Positions 47,505-58,600 of a stretch of 64,000 bases of DNA are shown here, piece after piece. Origin of the DNA: Phyllostachys edulis (taxonomy: Eukaryota > Streptophyta > Magnoliopsida > Poales > Poaceae). Position 1 is the stretch's first letter. Every line of letters begins with the position of its first letter. A program made the translations under genes and the position numbers. Where the stretch lies: NCBI GenBank assembly GCA_036346405.1, contig CM070568.1, positions 1,797,221 to 1,861,220 of the forward strand. Direction: 5' to 3'. Below the pieces are notes generated by a model. That model was not told where the DNA came from. It worked only from the letters and a program-made list of their open reading frames with translations, and ran no database searches.

Positions 47505-48184
47505 CTACACAATCTATTTGGCCAGGAAATCCATTGACATGTACACAATCTATTCACCAGAATCAAGCATGTGGATGGGGCAAGAACCGCTTGGAGTAGG
47601 CGCAAGGGACTCTGTGCAAGGGAAGGGCGGGGGTTGCTTACCTCGGGGCCGTCGGCGAAGGGAGGCTTCGGGCGGAGGCGATCACGGCGTAACCGGCTTG
47701 GCGGCGCAGATGGGGCGGAGGGGCCATCACAGGGGAGGCTCTGGGCGGCGGGCGATCGGGCGTGGAGTGGCTTGGCAGCGCAGATGGGGTGGCAGGGCCG
47801 TCGGCCAGGAGAGGCTCGAGCGGAGGCGGGCGATCGCGCGCAAAGGCTTAAGGGCTGACAGATGGGCGGCAAGGCGATTCTTGAGAGACTTCGGCGAAGC
47901 GGCGGCACACAAACCATCCTATGAATGGGGCTCGGGTGGGAGGCAAGCAAGGGCAGTGCAGATGCAAGGCGTGGCGCGCGCCAACCCTAGCACTCTTCTC
48001 CTCCGGCTGAGGCGGTGGCCTCTTGTGCGGGGGGAGGCGAACGAAGATACACACATTCACGCGGGGTGGTTTTTGGAAAGAAGCCGGAAGTGGAAGCGGG
48101 GGCAAGCTACGCCGTTGATCATGGAATGGATGGGCCGGATCTGATATGTGCACACATATGACCATGTGTATACGAAATGCCGCC

Positions 48185-48746
48185 GATATCTCAGCCCTTA
48201 ATCATTTTTGTAATGACTTAGATAATGATTTGATGGGATCACTCTGATTTTATATTGGTAGCAAATAAAAAAAAGGTCAAAAGGAAAAAATTCTCATAAT
48301 AGACCAATCAAGGTAAAGTTAAAATGAAAGGCCTTTTTTTTTTGGAATAGCAGAGATCTGGGAGACTTGGCTAAACATCATTACATCTGTGAAGTAGTCA
48401 AGGAGAAGCATCTAGATTTTGTAGCCATCCTTGAAACTGGTAAAAAAGATTTTTCTGTGCCTAATCTTAATCATCTTTGTGGTGGACGGGATTTTCTGTG
48501 GCATTGTTCACCACCACAAGGTCGGTCCGGGGGCATCATTTTAAGGGTGGATCTACGGGTTTTTGATATTGGTTCTATTGATGCTGGGGATTTTTATGTA
48601 AAGTTTCACCTAAAAAATAGAGAGGATGACTTCCAATGGATCCTTGTGGCTGTTTACGGTGTAGCTCAAACCCATTTCAAGGAGAAATTTCTTACTGAAC
48701 TTTTTCATGCCTGTAGGAAATATTCACTCCCTATTTTAGTTGGGGG
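48185..48746 (+). mobile_element. LINE, endonuclease segment
   Basis: Resumes the LINE after the Mutator-like element. From about 48340 it reads the start of an L1-type apurinic endonuclease: WNSRDLGDLAKHHYICEVV, FVAILETGKKDF, GRSGGIILRVD, WILVAVYG. It is cut off at 48746 by a CACTA terminus, before the catalytic GDFN-type motif, so no reverse transcriptase is present. Confidence 0.85.
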
Positions 48747-49241
48747 CACTACTACAAAAGGGGCTATCCTGGACGCCTCATCACAGACGGTTCCTCGGAA
48801 CCGTCTGTATTAAATACAATCGTAGATGGTTTTGATTTAGCGCACGTCTGTGCTACTAGCTGCGGTAAAAACCGTTTGTGAAGATGTAATGTTACAGATG
48901 GTTAATGTTTCAAACCGTCTGTGAATTATCATAGACGGTTTGTATTAAAAACCGTTTTTGATAGTTATTAATATCACAGACGGTGCATGTTAAAAATCGT
49001 CTGTGAAATATCACAAACGGATATTAATCAGAATCGGCTGTGATATTAATAACTAATACAGACGGTTTTGAATTCGAACCATCCGTGATAATTCACAGAC
49101 AGTTCTTAAAAAGATCCGTCTGTGATAATTTTGTATCTCAGACGGTTTATGGTTGGAAGTGTCTGTGACATGTTCATTGCCGCTTCACCTCCCACGCGAT
49201 GCGTCTCTTCGTCTCCCGCACTAACGTTACTCCTTGCATGT

Positions 49242-49249
49242 TTTATAAG
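49242..49249 (+). promoter_or_regulatory. TATA box of CACTA small ORF copy 2
   Basis: TTTATAAG, about 115 bases before the ORF at 49364. Confidence 0.45.
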
Positions 49250-49363
49250 AATGATCATCTGCCACCATACTCCTCACACATCGCTATACTCTCAAGCACA
49301 AACGAGATCATCCATCACCGTACTCCTCACGCATCGTTCTAGCTACTCTCAAGAAAAAACAGA

Positions 49364-49907
49364 ATGGCTCCCCACTCTTCTCCCCTGACACCGGCATTGA
49401 TGGGCTACCTGGCCATCCTGTACAAGCACCTTGCTGACCGTACGTTGGCGGAAGCTGCAGAAGGACACTATAATCACAGTGTCCTCCCTCCTCCAGCGGA
49501 CGTTATGCCGAGACACGTGATAGCGACGTTCTTGTTGTCTGAGACGACCACCGTGCCGCCGTGTCTTTGGGTGGTCTGCTGACTTCCGTGAGCTAACCTC
49601 ACCATCGGTGTAGTCCTCGAGCAAGAGGTTGCACATCTGCAGGAGGATTACCATCGTTTGGAATGCGACATCGAGGCGGCGAGCGACCGAGTCGACCAAG
49701 CCGAGACCCCCTCAAGCAAGAGAAGAGAGCCTATGGGCGCTTTTCTACTTGGCTCCTCAGGAGGAGCTTCTTTGGACGAGTATGGAACAATCACATCAAC
49801 GGTTGGAAGTGTTTCAGGCTACCTGCGTTGATCCTGAACCCTCCGATGCCGATGATGTCACCTACGAAGATTTGACAACAGAGATAGCAGGCTACTTGGG
49901 CCACTAG
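49364..49907 (+). pseudogene. Small CACTA-associated ORF, copy 2
   Basis: Begins MAPHSSPLTPALMGYLAILY. After a frame change (or small intron) around 49580-49630 it continues RLECDIEAASDRVDQAE, and in another frame REESLWALFYLAPQEELLW to a stop at 49907. Copy 1 (38.4-38.6 kb) shares the front and the RVDxAE helix. Copy 3 (61.5-62.0 kb) shares the EESLWA block and the acidic tail. Shared gene position behind the terminal array in all three suggests a conserved accessory protein. Function unknown. Confidence 0.5.
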
Positions 49908-49928
49908 AAAACTTGATCTTTTATTATT

Positions 49929-51641
49929 GGAAGAAGTCCATTCTACCCCCTCAAGTATCGACGTGCGGACACCTAACCCCCTGAAAAAAAATCGGCCCTT
50001 TGACCCCCCTAAGTTGCAAAACCGGACAATGTGCCCCCCTCTGGTACATTTAGATGCGATGATTTTGCCGATGTGGCGTCTAGGTGGAGCGGTTTTGCCA
50101 GATCAGCTGCTGAGTCGACAGGGCTCTGCCTTTCCTCTCTTCTTCTTTCTTCCTTCCTCTTCTCTCCAGCACTTCCCTCGGCTCGTCCGCCTTGGCCTTG
50201 CCTCCCACCCCGTCCACGCGCCATGGTCTGCCACCCTCCTCATGCCACAGCTCTCTGCCTCCCCTCGCCTCCTTCCTCCCCCACCAATCCTTCTCCCCTG
50301 TCGCATCCTCCCGTCCCTCCTCTATCTCTGGGTGAGGCCGCCCCTTCGCCGCCTCCATCCCTCCCTCCTCGTCCTCGTCCTCCACCGCCCACCCGCCAAA
50401 ATCGCTCATGCCTGCAACCCCTTCGCCACCACATCGCCTCCTTGCCTTCGGATCTACAGGCACACCACAGCACCGTCCTCACCGGCCGGGCGGTGCAGGT
50501 CTTTGCGACATTTGCTCGACCTCCTGCCGTGCAGAGCTCGGGCTCGGCGACGACGTGGAGACCTCCTCGCCCTCGCGTCGTGAGTGGAGGTGGCGCAGCG
50601 CATGGGTGGCGCTGGAGGTGGGGAAGCCGGGCAGGCGGGTCGAGTGGCTCGGCGGCCGGTGGTGGCGGCGGCGGCGGGCGCGAAGAGAAGGACCTGGCGG
50701 CGCGTCTCGCGGCGGGAAGGAGAGGGAGGTGGTGGATGGCTTCCTCGGACCTGGGGCATGTGGTGACGGTCTCTGAGGGGTGAGGCTCACCGGGCGGCGA
50801 GCAATGGCGAGGCAGTCTGACAAAAGCGGGGCAATGGCTTGTCTTGCGCCTTGGCACGAAGCGGCGGCGGGCAAGCGGCGCAGCCGAAGAAGGACGAGGC
50901 GCATAAGCTGCTCGGCTCAAGCACCTCTTCTTCAAGGAGATGTCGCCTACCACAACTCTGGCGCCTCGCACATGCCGCCTGTGAGGCGTCCCCAGGCGGC
51001 AGGAGGACGATGACGGCTACGACGAGGAGGAGGAGGTGGCGCCGGGATCAAGCACCTCGCCCACATCTACATCAACCACGCCTCCACCACCACCAAAGCG
51101 GCGGAGGGCACCTGGCGCCACGCCGAGGCGAGGCATGCGGGGAGGACGAGGAGGAAGAGCAGAACAAAGCGTGCTCCTGGCGGCGGCAGGCGAGGAGGGG
51201 CCGTCCGCCCGTCTGGCAAAGAATGCAGTAGCCATGGCGATGGGTGCGGCGCGGTGGAGGTGGAGGCAGCAAAGAGTGCGGCGATGGGTGCGGTGGCCAT
51301 GTGGAGGTGGAGGAGCAGCGGTGGCGTCACGAGTCTTCTGCGTACCACTGGAGCGGCGGCGGCTCAAGTGGGGCGGTTCGCGCCAAACAAGGAGCCCGAC
51401 AGCGCGGCGGCTCTAATCCCTCTCCTCTCTTTATCCTAGTCGTGGTGACCGGCACCACACCAGCTCCCACCTGGCAAAACCGGCCCATTTGGACGCCACG
51501 TCAGCAAAACCACCACACGAAACAGCCAGAGGGGGCACGTTGTCCGGTTTTGCAACTTAGGGGGGTCAAAAGGCCGATTTTTTTTTCAGGGGGTTAGGTG
51601 TCTGCACGTCGATACTTGAGGGGGTAGAATGGACTTCTTCC
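49929..51641. mobile_element. Mutator-like element nested in the CACTA complex, Pack-MULE-like
   Basis: 1713 bp. The termini GGAAGAAGTCCATTCTACC are identical at both ends, and similarity continues about 120 bp (CCCTCAAGTATCGACGTG and so on). The flanking 9-bp duplication TTTATTATT is perfect (49920-49928 and 51642-51650). The interior (about 50100-51450) is very GC-rich with no transposase, typical of captured host sequence. I could not identify a source gene. Near-identity of the ends suggests a recent insertion. Confidence 0.9.
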
Positions 51642-51960
51642 TTTATTATTTCTACTCTTTTTAAATCTTTTGTATGAAGCGACTGGCCACGCTGTTTGGC
51701 CATATGTAAATACAAAAAATCCAGTTTGAAGTTAACTTACTATCTATGTTGAACTTGTTTACTATCACAGGTGGTTTAGTGGAAAAAAACCGTCTGTGAT
51801 ATATAATTATCACAGACGGTTATTAACAACAACCGTCTGTGATAATGATACTTCACAAACGGTTTTTTAACTATAACCGTCTGTGATATGTATCACCGAT
51901 GGTTTGTGGTTGGAGCCGTCTGTGATATTTTTTACTACTACTACTACTATAGGAAACCAA

Positions 51961-52510
51961 CTACTTCACAAATATGCCATAAATTACAACAATAATACAC
52001 ACACAAAAAATCTTCTCCAACCACTTGATATGGTCCAGAATGCGCTCCATCTTCAACTCCAGCATGTTTAGCCTCTGCTCTAGCACAACTTCCCTTCTAT
52101 GCTCCAGCCCAGAATCCATCCTTTGCCTTGTATTGCTGCACTCCCTTGCTCTATCCATGGTGTCTGCCAACTGGAAATATTGACATCCTCCAGCCTACAG
52201 AACCGTTCGAAAGCCAAAACATCACACACATTCCATAGCTACTGGAGAAACATCCAAACTGCAAGAAATCAAACTCAAGTTTACTTACTGAGAAATAAGG
52301 ACATTTGTAAAACACCCGACCAATATTTCCCTCGGTGTTGGCGTAGAACACATTTGCTTGCACACGGTAGTTAGGGCGATCCACCCGCCTAGCGGTGGCT
52401 AGTGCTAGGGCCCTCCGATTCAATGAGCTCGACACCTCAAACATATGGCCCTCACTCAAGAGGAGGAGATGAGGTGAGGTGAGATCAGAAGGAGAAAGAG
52501 ATGAGCTCAA
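51961..52510 (-). CDS. GRF-type zinc-finger protein with C-terminal coil and membrane helix
   Basis: Two exons, 52510-52289 and 52194-51961, with GTAAGT/TAG splice sites in phase 0; 151 residues. The junction rebuilds a GRF-like core: GRVFYKCPYFS then AGGCQYFQLAD. The first CxxC half of the finger is not present in the usual place, so zinc binding is doubtful. The C-terminus is a heptad-rich segment (VVLEQRLNMLELKMERILDH) and a membrane helix (IFCVCIIVVIYGIF). The layout matches the gene at 46.9-47.5 kb, although that one sits in a Mutator-like element. It lies between two CACTA repeat arrays. Confidence 0.6.
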
Positions 52511-52870
52511 CTCAAGAATATGAGAACGCTCGGGATTGGGCCTAATTACGCTGGCGTGCGAATATTTTTTGGCTATAGAACTATCACAGGCGGTTTAGTG
52601 GAATAAACCGTGCATGATAAATATCCTGACGATTATAAACTACAGCGATGCATGATATATAAATATCCTGAATCGTTATCAACACAAACCGTTTGTGATG
52701 TGTATTTATCACAGACGGTTTTTAATTAGCACCGTCCGTGATGTGTATTTATCACAAACGGTTTTTAATTAGAACCGTCTGTGATGTTTATTTATCACAG
52801 TCGGTTGTTAATTCTAACCGTCTGTGGTGCATATCACAGACAGTTATTAACAAGAACCGTCTCTGATAAG

Positions 52871-53273
52871 GACGGCTACTTTGAAGAAGACGGCGAGTAC
52901 GCCTAAGAAAGCAACAAAGTCCACGACAAAGCATGATTTTTTTGGGGTCGTCCACACAGCATGAGGATGAGACAGCAGCCACGACCAACCTCATCGAACA
53001 CACACTCTCCAGGCAGCCATGCTTCTTGAACTCGCAGGGGTCGGTCATACCGATCAGCCAGAGAAAGCTAATGAATACAATCACGATATGACCAGCCCCT
53101 ACAAGTTCAAAAAGCATGGTTGCCATGAGAGTGTGTTAGCTTCGATGATGTAGGCTGTGGCTACTGTCGCATCACCTCATGCTGCATGGACGACAACCGA
53201 AAAAAAAGATCATGCTTTGTGGTGGGCTTCATTGCTTTCTTAGCCGTACTCGCCATCTTCTTCAAAGTAGCCG
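52871..53273. repeat. Foldback with arms of about 180 bp in the CACTA complex
   Basis: GGCTACTTTGAAGAAGACGG near 52873 pairs with its inverse near 53250-53270. Pairing continues inward through the GATGAGACAGCAGCCACGACC region to a loop at about 53050-53086. Both arms carry a short coding-like stretch (DPCEFKKHGC on the minus strand, EPCKFKKHGC-like on the plus). A related but longer foldback lies at 63129-63840. Confidence 0.75.
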
Positions 53274-54155
53274 CATCAGAGACAAAGGAATACTAACCTT
53301 AGACTAGCAAGAATAAATAGAAATACAAGTACACTGAAAAATCTACGGTATTTCTTTCACCAAACGCGCCCTAGAGCCGGCTGCCTCCTTCAAAGCAGTC
53401 GCACATATTAGTGACATTTCTCACTTCTGATAGATCTAGATATGAGGGAACGACTAGATATTTAATGACGAATATCACAAACGATTATTATTAAGAACCG
53501 TCTGTGATAAGTGAGGTCTCCGAATGTTAAGAACCGTCTATGATACTCATCACAGATGGTTCTTAAATAGAACCGTTTGTGAAGGTTCTTCACAAGAACA
53601 GTGAAGCCCTCGATTATCACGAGGCGGTGGTTATTTAAAACCATCGTATTACATTATCACAGATGGTTTTTTAAACGGTCTATGATATTACAATTAAATA
53701 TCTTGTCATCCCGACTCGAACGAACACTGCTCTCGATGTCGGTTGCTTTGAAGGCGGCACCTTTCTGGGATGATTGGTGAAAGAATTAAATATCGTAAAT
53801 TTGCAAGTGTGCTTGTGGATATATTTATTCTTGGTGATCTAATATTAGTATTTGCTTCTAATTATATGCATATAATCTAGAGAGATGCATGGATGATAGC
53901 TAGGTTTATCATTCAAGGAGATTATTGGCAGTTAAGATTTACAATAGAACAATGAGCAGCATGTATATATACATTCACTTATCCTGTATTGTGTAAAATA
54001 ATACTGTTTACATCATAGTGAGCCTCAGTTATGACGATCTGTAATCCTTAAATTTATATTTGCCCTGGGTTGATCGCTATTCAATTTGTACTATGTTTGG
54101 TCAATAGGAAGAGTAGTTGCGTACATTAATCTAATTTGGTACGTGCGTAGCGCAG
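53274..54155. other. CACTA repeat array and AT-rich leader before the transposase
   Basis: ACAGACGGTT-type inverted pairs at 53465-53690, then AT-rich sequence without ORFs of interest to the TNP2 start. Confidence 0.5.
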
Positions 54156-57100
54156 ATGGACCGAAGCTGGATGTACGTTGAGAATCGTGTGAGTGAAGAG
54201 TACATTAATAGCGTGTCTGCTTTTAAAAGAGCTGCCGAGCAGGATATGTTGAAGAAGGAGATAAAATTTATGTATTGTCCATGCATTGATTGCAATAATC
54301 TGAAGATGTTTACCAACCCGGCGCAGATCGAGGGCCATTTGATTCGAAGGGGTTTCAAAAAGGAGTATACATGTTGGACCAGTCACGGTGAAGAGTAGAT
54401 TATACCGGAAGGTAGTAACATCGTCGAAGGAGACAACGATATGCTAGATGTGGGCTATACTTTCGATGAGGGTAGGTTGTACGATGACAATCTGGATCAG
54501 ATGCTACGCAATGCAGAAGGGGACTATAGTGAGAGAGAGAGAGTTTGGTAGATTCGAGGGCTTAATGGAGGACTTGGGGAAACCTTTGTTCCCGGTGCAA
54601 GCGGAATACCTGAGTTGTCCTCCGTGCTCGGTGTTGAAAGTGAAGCAAGCAATGGTTGGTCAACAAGAGTTTCATGGCGTTACTAGGTCTCCTAGCGGAC
54701 ATCCTTCCAGAGGGAAACGTGTTGCCCAGAACCACCTACTAAGCCAAGAAGGTTCTTTGTCCATTGGAAATGGAAGTAGAAAGAATACATGCATGCCGAA
54801 CGATTCTATCCTCTCTAGTAAAGTATCTGAGACATGCATGTATGTGGGTGTGCAAAGCATCCCGATACAAGTGTAGAATCACTCCGATGATGGCGAGGGC
54901 ATTGAGGTGAAGCAAGACCTCCTGCTAAGGTGTTGTGGTATCTGCCTATAATTCCCCGTTTGAAGCATTTATTTACGAACCGAAAGGGTGCAAGATTACT
55001 ACGTTGGCACTTGGAGGAGCGTAAGAAAGATGGAAAGGTAAGACACGCTACTGATTCTGCCTAGTGGAGAAACTTTGATAGGAGTTTGAAGACTTGATCT
55101 GAGAGCGAGGAATATAAGGTTTGGGTTGAGTCGGATGGAATGAATCCTTTCGGTAACATGAGCGGTGACATAGCACTTGGCCCTTCCTCCTTGGTACGTG
55201 CATGAAGAAAGTACATTTTGATGTCACTACTTATTCAAAGGTAGAAGTAACCTAGGAGCGATATTGATGTGTACCTAGCACCATTCTTTGAAAGGTCTTG
55301 TGACCTTTGTGGAACAAAGGGGTACATGTATGGGATGCGTACAAACAAGAGAACTTTACTTTACACGTCATGTTGTTCTGCATCATCAATGATTTTCCTG
55401 CCCTTGGTAACCTGTTGGGGTTCAGTACAAAAGGAGCTAAAGCATGTCCGCACTACTTACATGATACGGAGAGTGTGTGGCTGAACAACTCGCACAAAAC
55501 TGTGTACATGCGTCACCGTAGGTTCCTTCCCAAGTATCACCCATGCCGCAAGATGAAGAAACAATTCAACGGAAATAAGGAGGATGGTTCAGCTCCAATG
55601 GCTTTTAGAGGGAAAGAGGTCTATGATATGGTCAAGGATATCAATGTTGTACTTGGAAAGAGTTGTAAATTGAGGACCTGTCAGAAGAACATCTGGAAGA
55701 AGCGATCAATTTTTTAGGACTTACCTTATTGAGAGCACTTAGAAGTTCGCTACTGCATCGACGTCATGCACGTGGAGAAGAATGTATGTGATGGCTTGAT
55801 TGGTCTCTTAATGAACATTCGTGACAAAACAAAGGATGGTGTCAACGCACGGCGTGACTTGGTTGATATGAACACAAGGAACGATTTAGCACTGAAAGAG
55901 ACCGATAAAGGACGAACGTACCTTCCCCTAGCTTGCTACACTCTGTCCAAGGCCGAGAGAAAGGAATTGTGCCAAAGCTTACATGGTGTGAAAGTTTCGT
56001 CCGGTTACTCCGCCAACATGAAGAAACTTGTTCTATGGAAGATTCGAAATTAATTGGTATGAAGTCTCATGATTGTCACGTGCTGATGACACAAATGCTT
56101 CATGTTGCAATTAGAAGTATTTTGCCAAACAAGGTCCGAGTGGCAATCATGAAATTTGTGTTATTTCTTTAACTCAATTGCTCGGAAGGTCATTGATCAC
56201 GAAGGACTAGATCTTGGCTGCGAGGCGAGGTGGTGGCGACTCTATGTCATCTTAAGATGTATTTCCCTCTGTCACTTTTTGATATCATGGTCCATCTCCT
56301 TTGTTCACCTTGTGAAAGAAATAAAGATATCTGACCCGTGTTCCTCGTCATATGTACTGCGTTAAAGAGAGGTACATGGGAATTCTCAAGTCCTATGTCT
56401 GAATCGATCTCGTAGGAAAACGACATCTTCAAAGGTTATGCAACCGAAGAGGTCATTAAGTTCTGTGTCGAATACATGGCTCAGGTGGAACCGATAGGTG
56501 TGCCTCTATCTCGTCATGAGGGGAGGCTGGAGGGTATCGGGATTATCGGAAGGAAAGCAATCACTCTCGATTTTGATGCGTACGCTCAAGCCCATTTCAC
56601 AATCTTGCAACACATAACCCAAGTGTCCCCGTACATCAACGAACACAAAGACATGGTACACCAACAGAATCCTGACTACTCGGAGGTTTGGATCACGAGA
56701 GAGCCCAACTGCCGGTTCAACGCATGGTTGAAGGTGCGATTCACTGGGAGGCCGTCATCAAGTGATGATACGCTACCATGGTTGGCAAAATGGCCAAAAT
56801 TTACAATTGTGACATGGCAAGGATACGACATAAATGGGTATATATTTTATCTGACGGCTTTCGGGATAGGAAGAGCCTGATCCGAAACGCGGTGTCGCAT
56901 AGATCGTTTCGCGGCGGTTTAATCTGCTAGGATGAGCTCCTACTATGGGTTACGTAGAGGAGATTTGGGAGCTCAACTACGTACTTTTCAAGATCACCTT
57001 GTTTCAGTGCCATTGGCTTAAACTTCTACAGGGTGTGAAGGTCGACAAGTGCGACATCACTACTATGGACCTCGAATGTGTCGGATGCAAGGACAAACCA

Positions 57101-57349
57101 TTCGTACTCGCTAAGCAAGTTGTTCAAGTTTTTTATGTAAAGGACCCGGCAAATAAGAATTGCCATGTAGTTCTTTATAGAAAAAGAAGGATTGTCGTGG
57201 TTGAGAATGTCGTGGATGAGGAAGAGTACAATCAATTTGACGAGTTGCCTCCTTTCGGAGACGACATCAGGCACGAGAAAAAACCCAGTGAGGAAGCTAG
57301 CTATATGCGCATCGATCATTGTGAAGGGCTATATTTTAAAACGAAATAG
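54156..57349 (+). pseudogene. TNP2-type CACTA transposase, inactivated
   Basis: Starts MDRSWMYVENRVSEEYI with the transposase-associated domain (CPCIDCNN, YTCWTSHGE). It continues with TNP2 blocks (MLFCIINDFPALGNL, HRRFLPKYHPCRKMKKQFNG, IDVMHVEKNVCDGLIGLL, PLACYTLSKAERKELCQSLHGVKVSSGY) and ends in DUF4218/DUF4216-like parts (PNCRFNAWLKVRF, WPKFTIVTWQGYDINGY, KDPFVLAKQVVQVFYVKDP-like). Stops at 54396, 55062, 55715 and 55730 and several frameshifts disable it. It spans essentially the whole family length, so it decayed in place. Confidence 0.9.
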
Positions 57350-57559
57350 CAAGTGGAATGATCCCACATGATGACACCTTTTTGGAAAATTGTTCCATTC
57401 TAATTAACAAACTCGGCATGTAATTAAGGAATTATTCCATTCTAATTGATTCACTAATTAAGGAATCATTCCATCTGTGATTGTATCAGCTGCTTTCTTG
57501 TTTTCAGAGGGCATGGTTGGCGTTCCCTGAGGCTAGCCAAAAAATAGAATATTTTTGAG

Positions 57560-57881
57560 ATATAGAAGGAACTATCACAGGCGGTTTAATGGAATAAACC
57601 GTCTACGATAATGAGGTGCCAAAACATTTCGCCCATACGCATCCAAAAAGTTTTGCGAGCATCACAGACGATTCCATAATAAAATTGTCTATGATACTTA
57701 TCGCAGACAGTTATTAAAATAGAACCGTTTGTGATATGCTCGATTATCGCAGATGGTCCTAGAATAGAAACATCTGTGATATGCTCGATTATCACAGACG
57801 GTCCTGAAATAGAACCATTTGTGATATGCACTTATCACAGACGGTTCTTTAAGAGAACCGTCTGTGATATGCATTTATAAG
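57560..57881. promoter_or_regulatory. CACTA repeat array and promoter before the second ORF
   Basis: Seven or more ACAGACGGTT-type motifs, many in inverted pairs, end at TTTATAAG (57874-57881). That TATA box probably drives the second ORF. The array resembles the terminal ones, so it may mark the left part of a separate element. Confidence 0.5.
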
Positions 57882-57977
57882 TAGGGCCCCGCTAGGGTTT
57901 TCCTCCTTACTACTCCTCAGTCCTCAGATCTCACTCTCCAGTCCGCCTCCCCAGCGCCCTTACTTCCTGTGTTCCTC

Positions 57978-58180
57978 TCGAGCCTCCCCTCTCCGCGCCG
58001 TCGTCCTCCCTACACCGCTATCATCCCCGAGCCTCCTCTCTCTGCACCGTCGTCCTCCCTACGCCACCGTCATCCCCGAGCATCCTCTCTCCGTGCCGCC
58101 GTCATCCCCAAGCCTCCCCTCTCCACACCGTCGTCCTCCCTACGCCGCCGTCATCCCCGAGCCTCCTCTTTCCCCTCGCT
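57978..58180. repeat. GC-rich minisatellite in the leader of the second CACTA ORF
   Basis: About four units of roughly 54 bp share CGTCGTCCTCCCTAC and CATCCCCGAGCCTCC. Confidence 0.8.
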
Positions 58181-58600
58181 GGCGTCCTCCCTCTGCGACC
58201 CCCGACCTTGACTCCCTCTTCGTCGACGCCTCCTGTCAAGGTGCGAGCTCATCGCTTTGGATTGTGCTAGTAGAAGTTTCAAATGTTGGATTATCTAATA
58301 TTATGTCATGTTATTCATGCTCATCAGATCCCTCTGTTTCATTATGTTGATGTTGTCTGGTCATTTTGCTCCATTCTGTTGGTAGCCTCTGTTCATTGTG
58401 ATTATTGTTTATATTCCTATTAATTGAAATATTGTGTAGTTGGTTCAATTGAAATATTGATAGTGAAATCTCAATTGATGATTTATTTTGTTGTGAAGTT
58501 TTATCTTTTGAGCATTTTATCCTGATTGATGCAGTATTGATTTGTTGATCTTGCAGTAATATCATTTATTGATGCAGTATTGATTTGTTAATCTTGCGAG

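Larger units (their letters stand above)
42181..48184. mobile_element. 6.0-kb Mutator-like element with transposase and GRF zinc-finger gene
   Basis: Termini GGCGACATTTCGTATGCACATGG and the inverse of GGCGGCATTTCGTATACACATGG are flanked by a perfect 9-bp duplication GATATCTCA (42172-42180 and 48185-48193). Terminal similarity extends about 70 bp, followed by GC-rich subterminal zones on both sides (42350-42830 and 47570-48100). The plus strand carries a broken FAR1/MULE transposase. The minus strand near the right end carries a GRF zinc-finger gene, convergent to it. The middle (45.4-47.0 kb) has tandem repeats. It is the largest structurally complete DNA element in the window. Confidence 0.92.

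Noticed and set aside
50031..51013. Proline/arginine-rich ORFs of up to 250 codons
   Set aside because: They lie inside the nested Mutator-like element and are open in several frames on both strands; compositional.
51930..51950. ACTACTACTACTACTATAGG as the right end of the CACTA complex
   Set aside because: It is a simple ACT repeat and does not match the inverse of the CACTACTACAAAA terminus.
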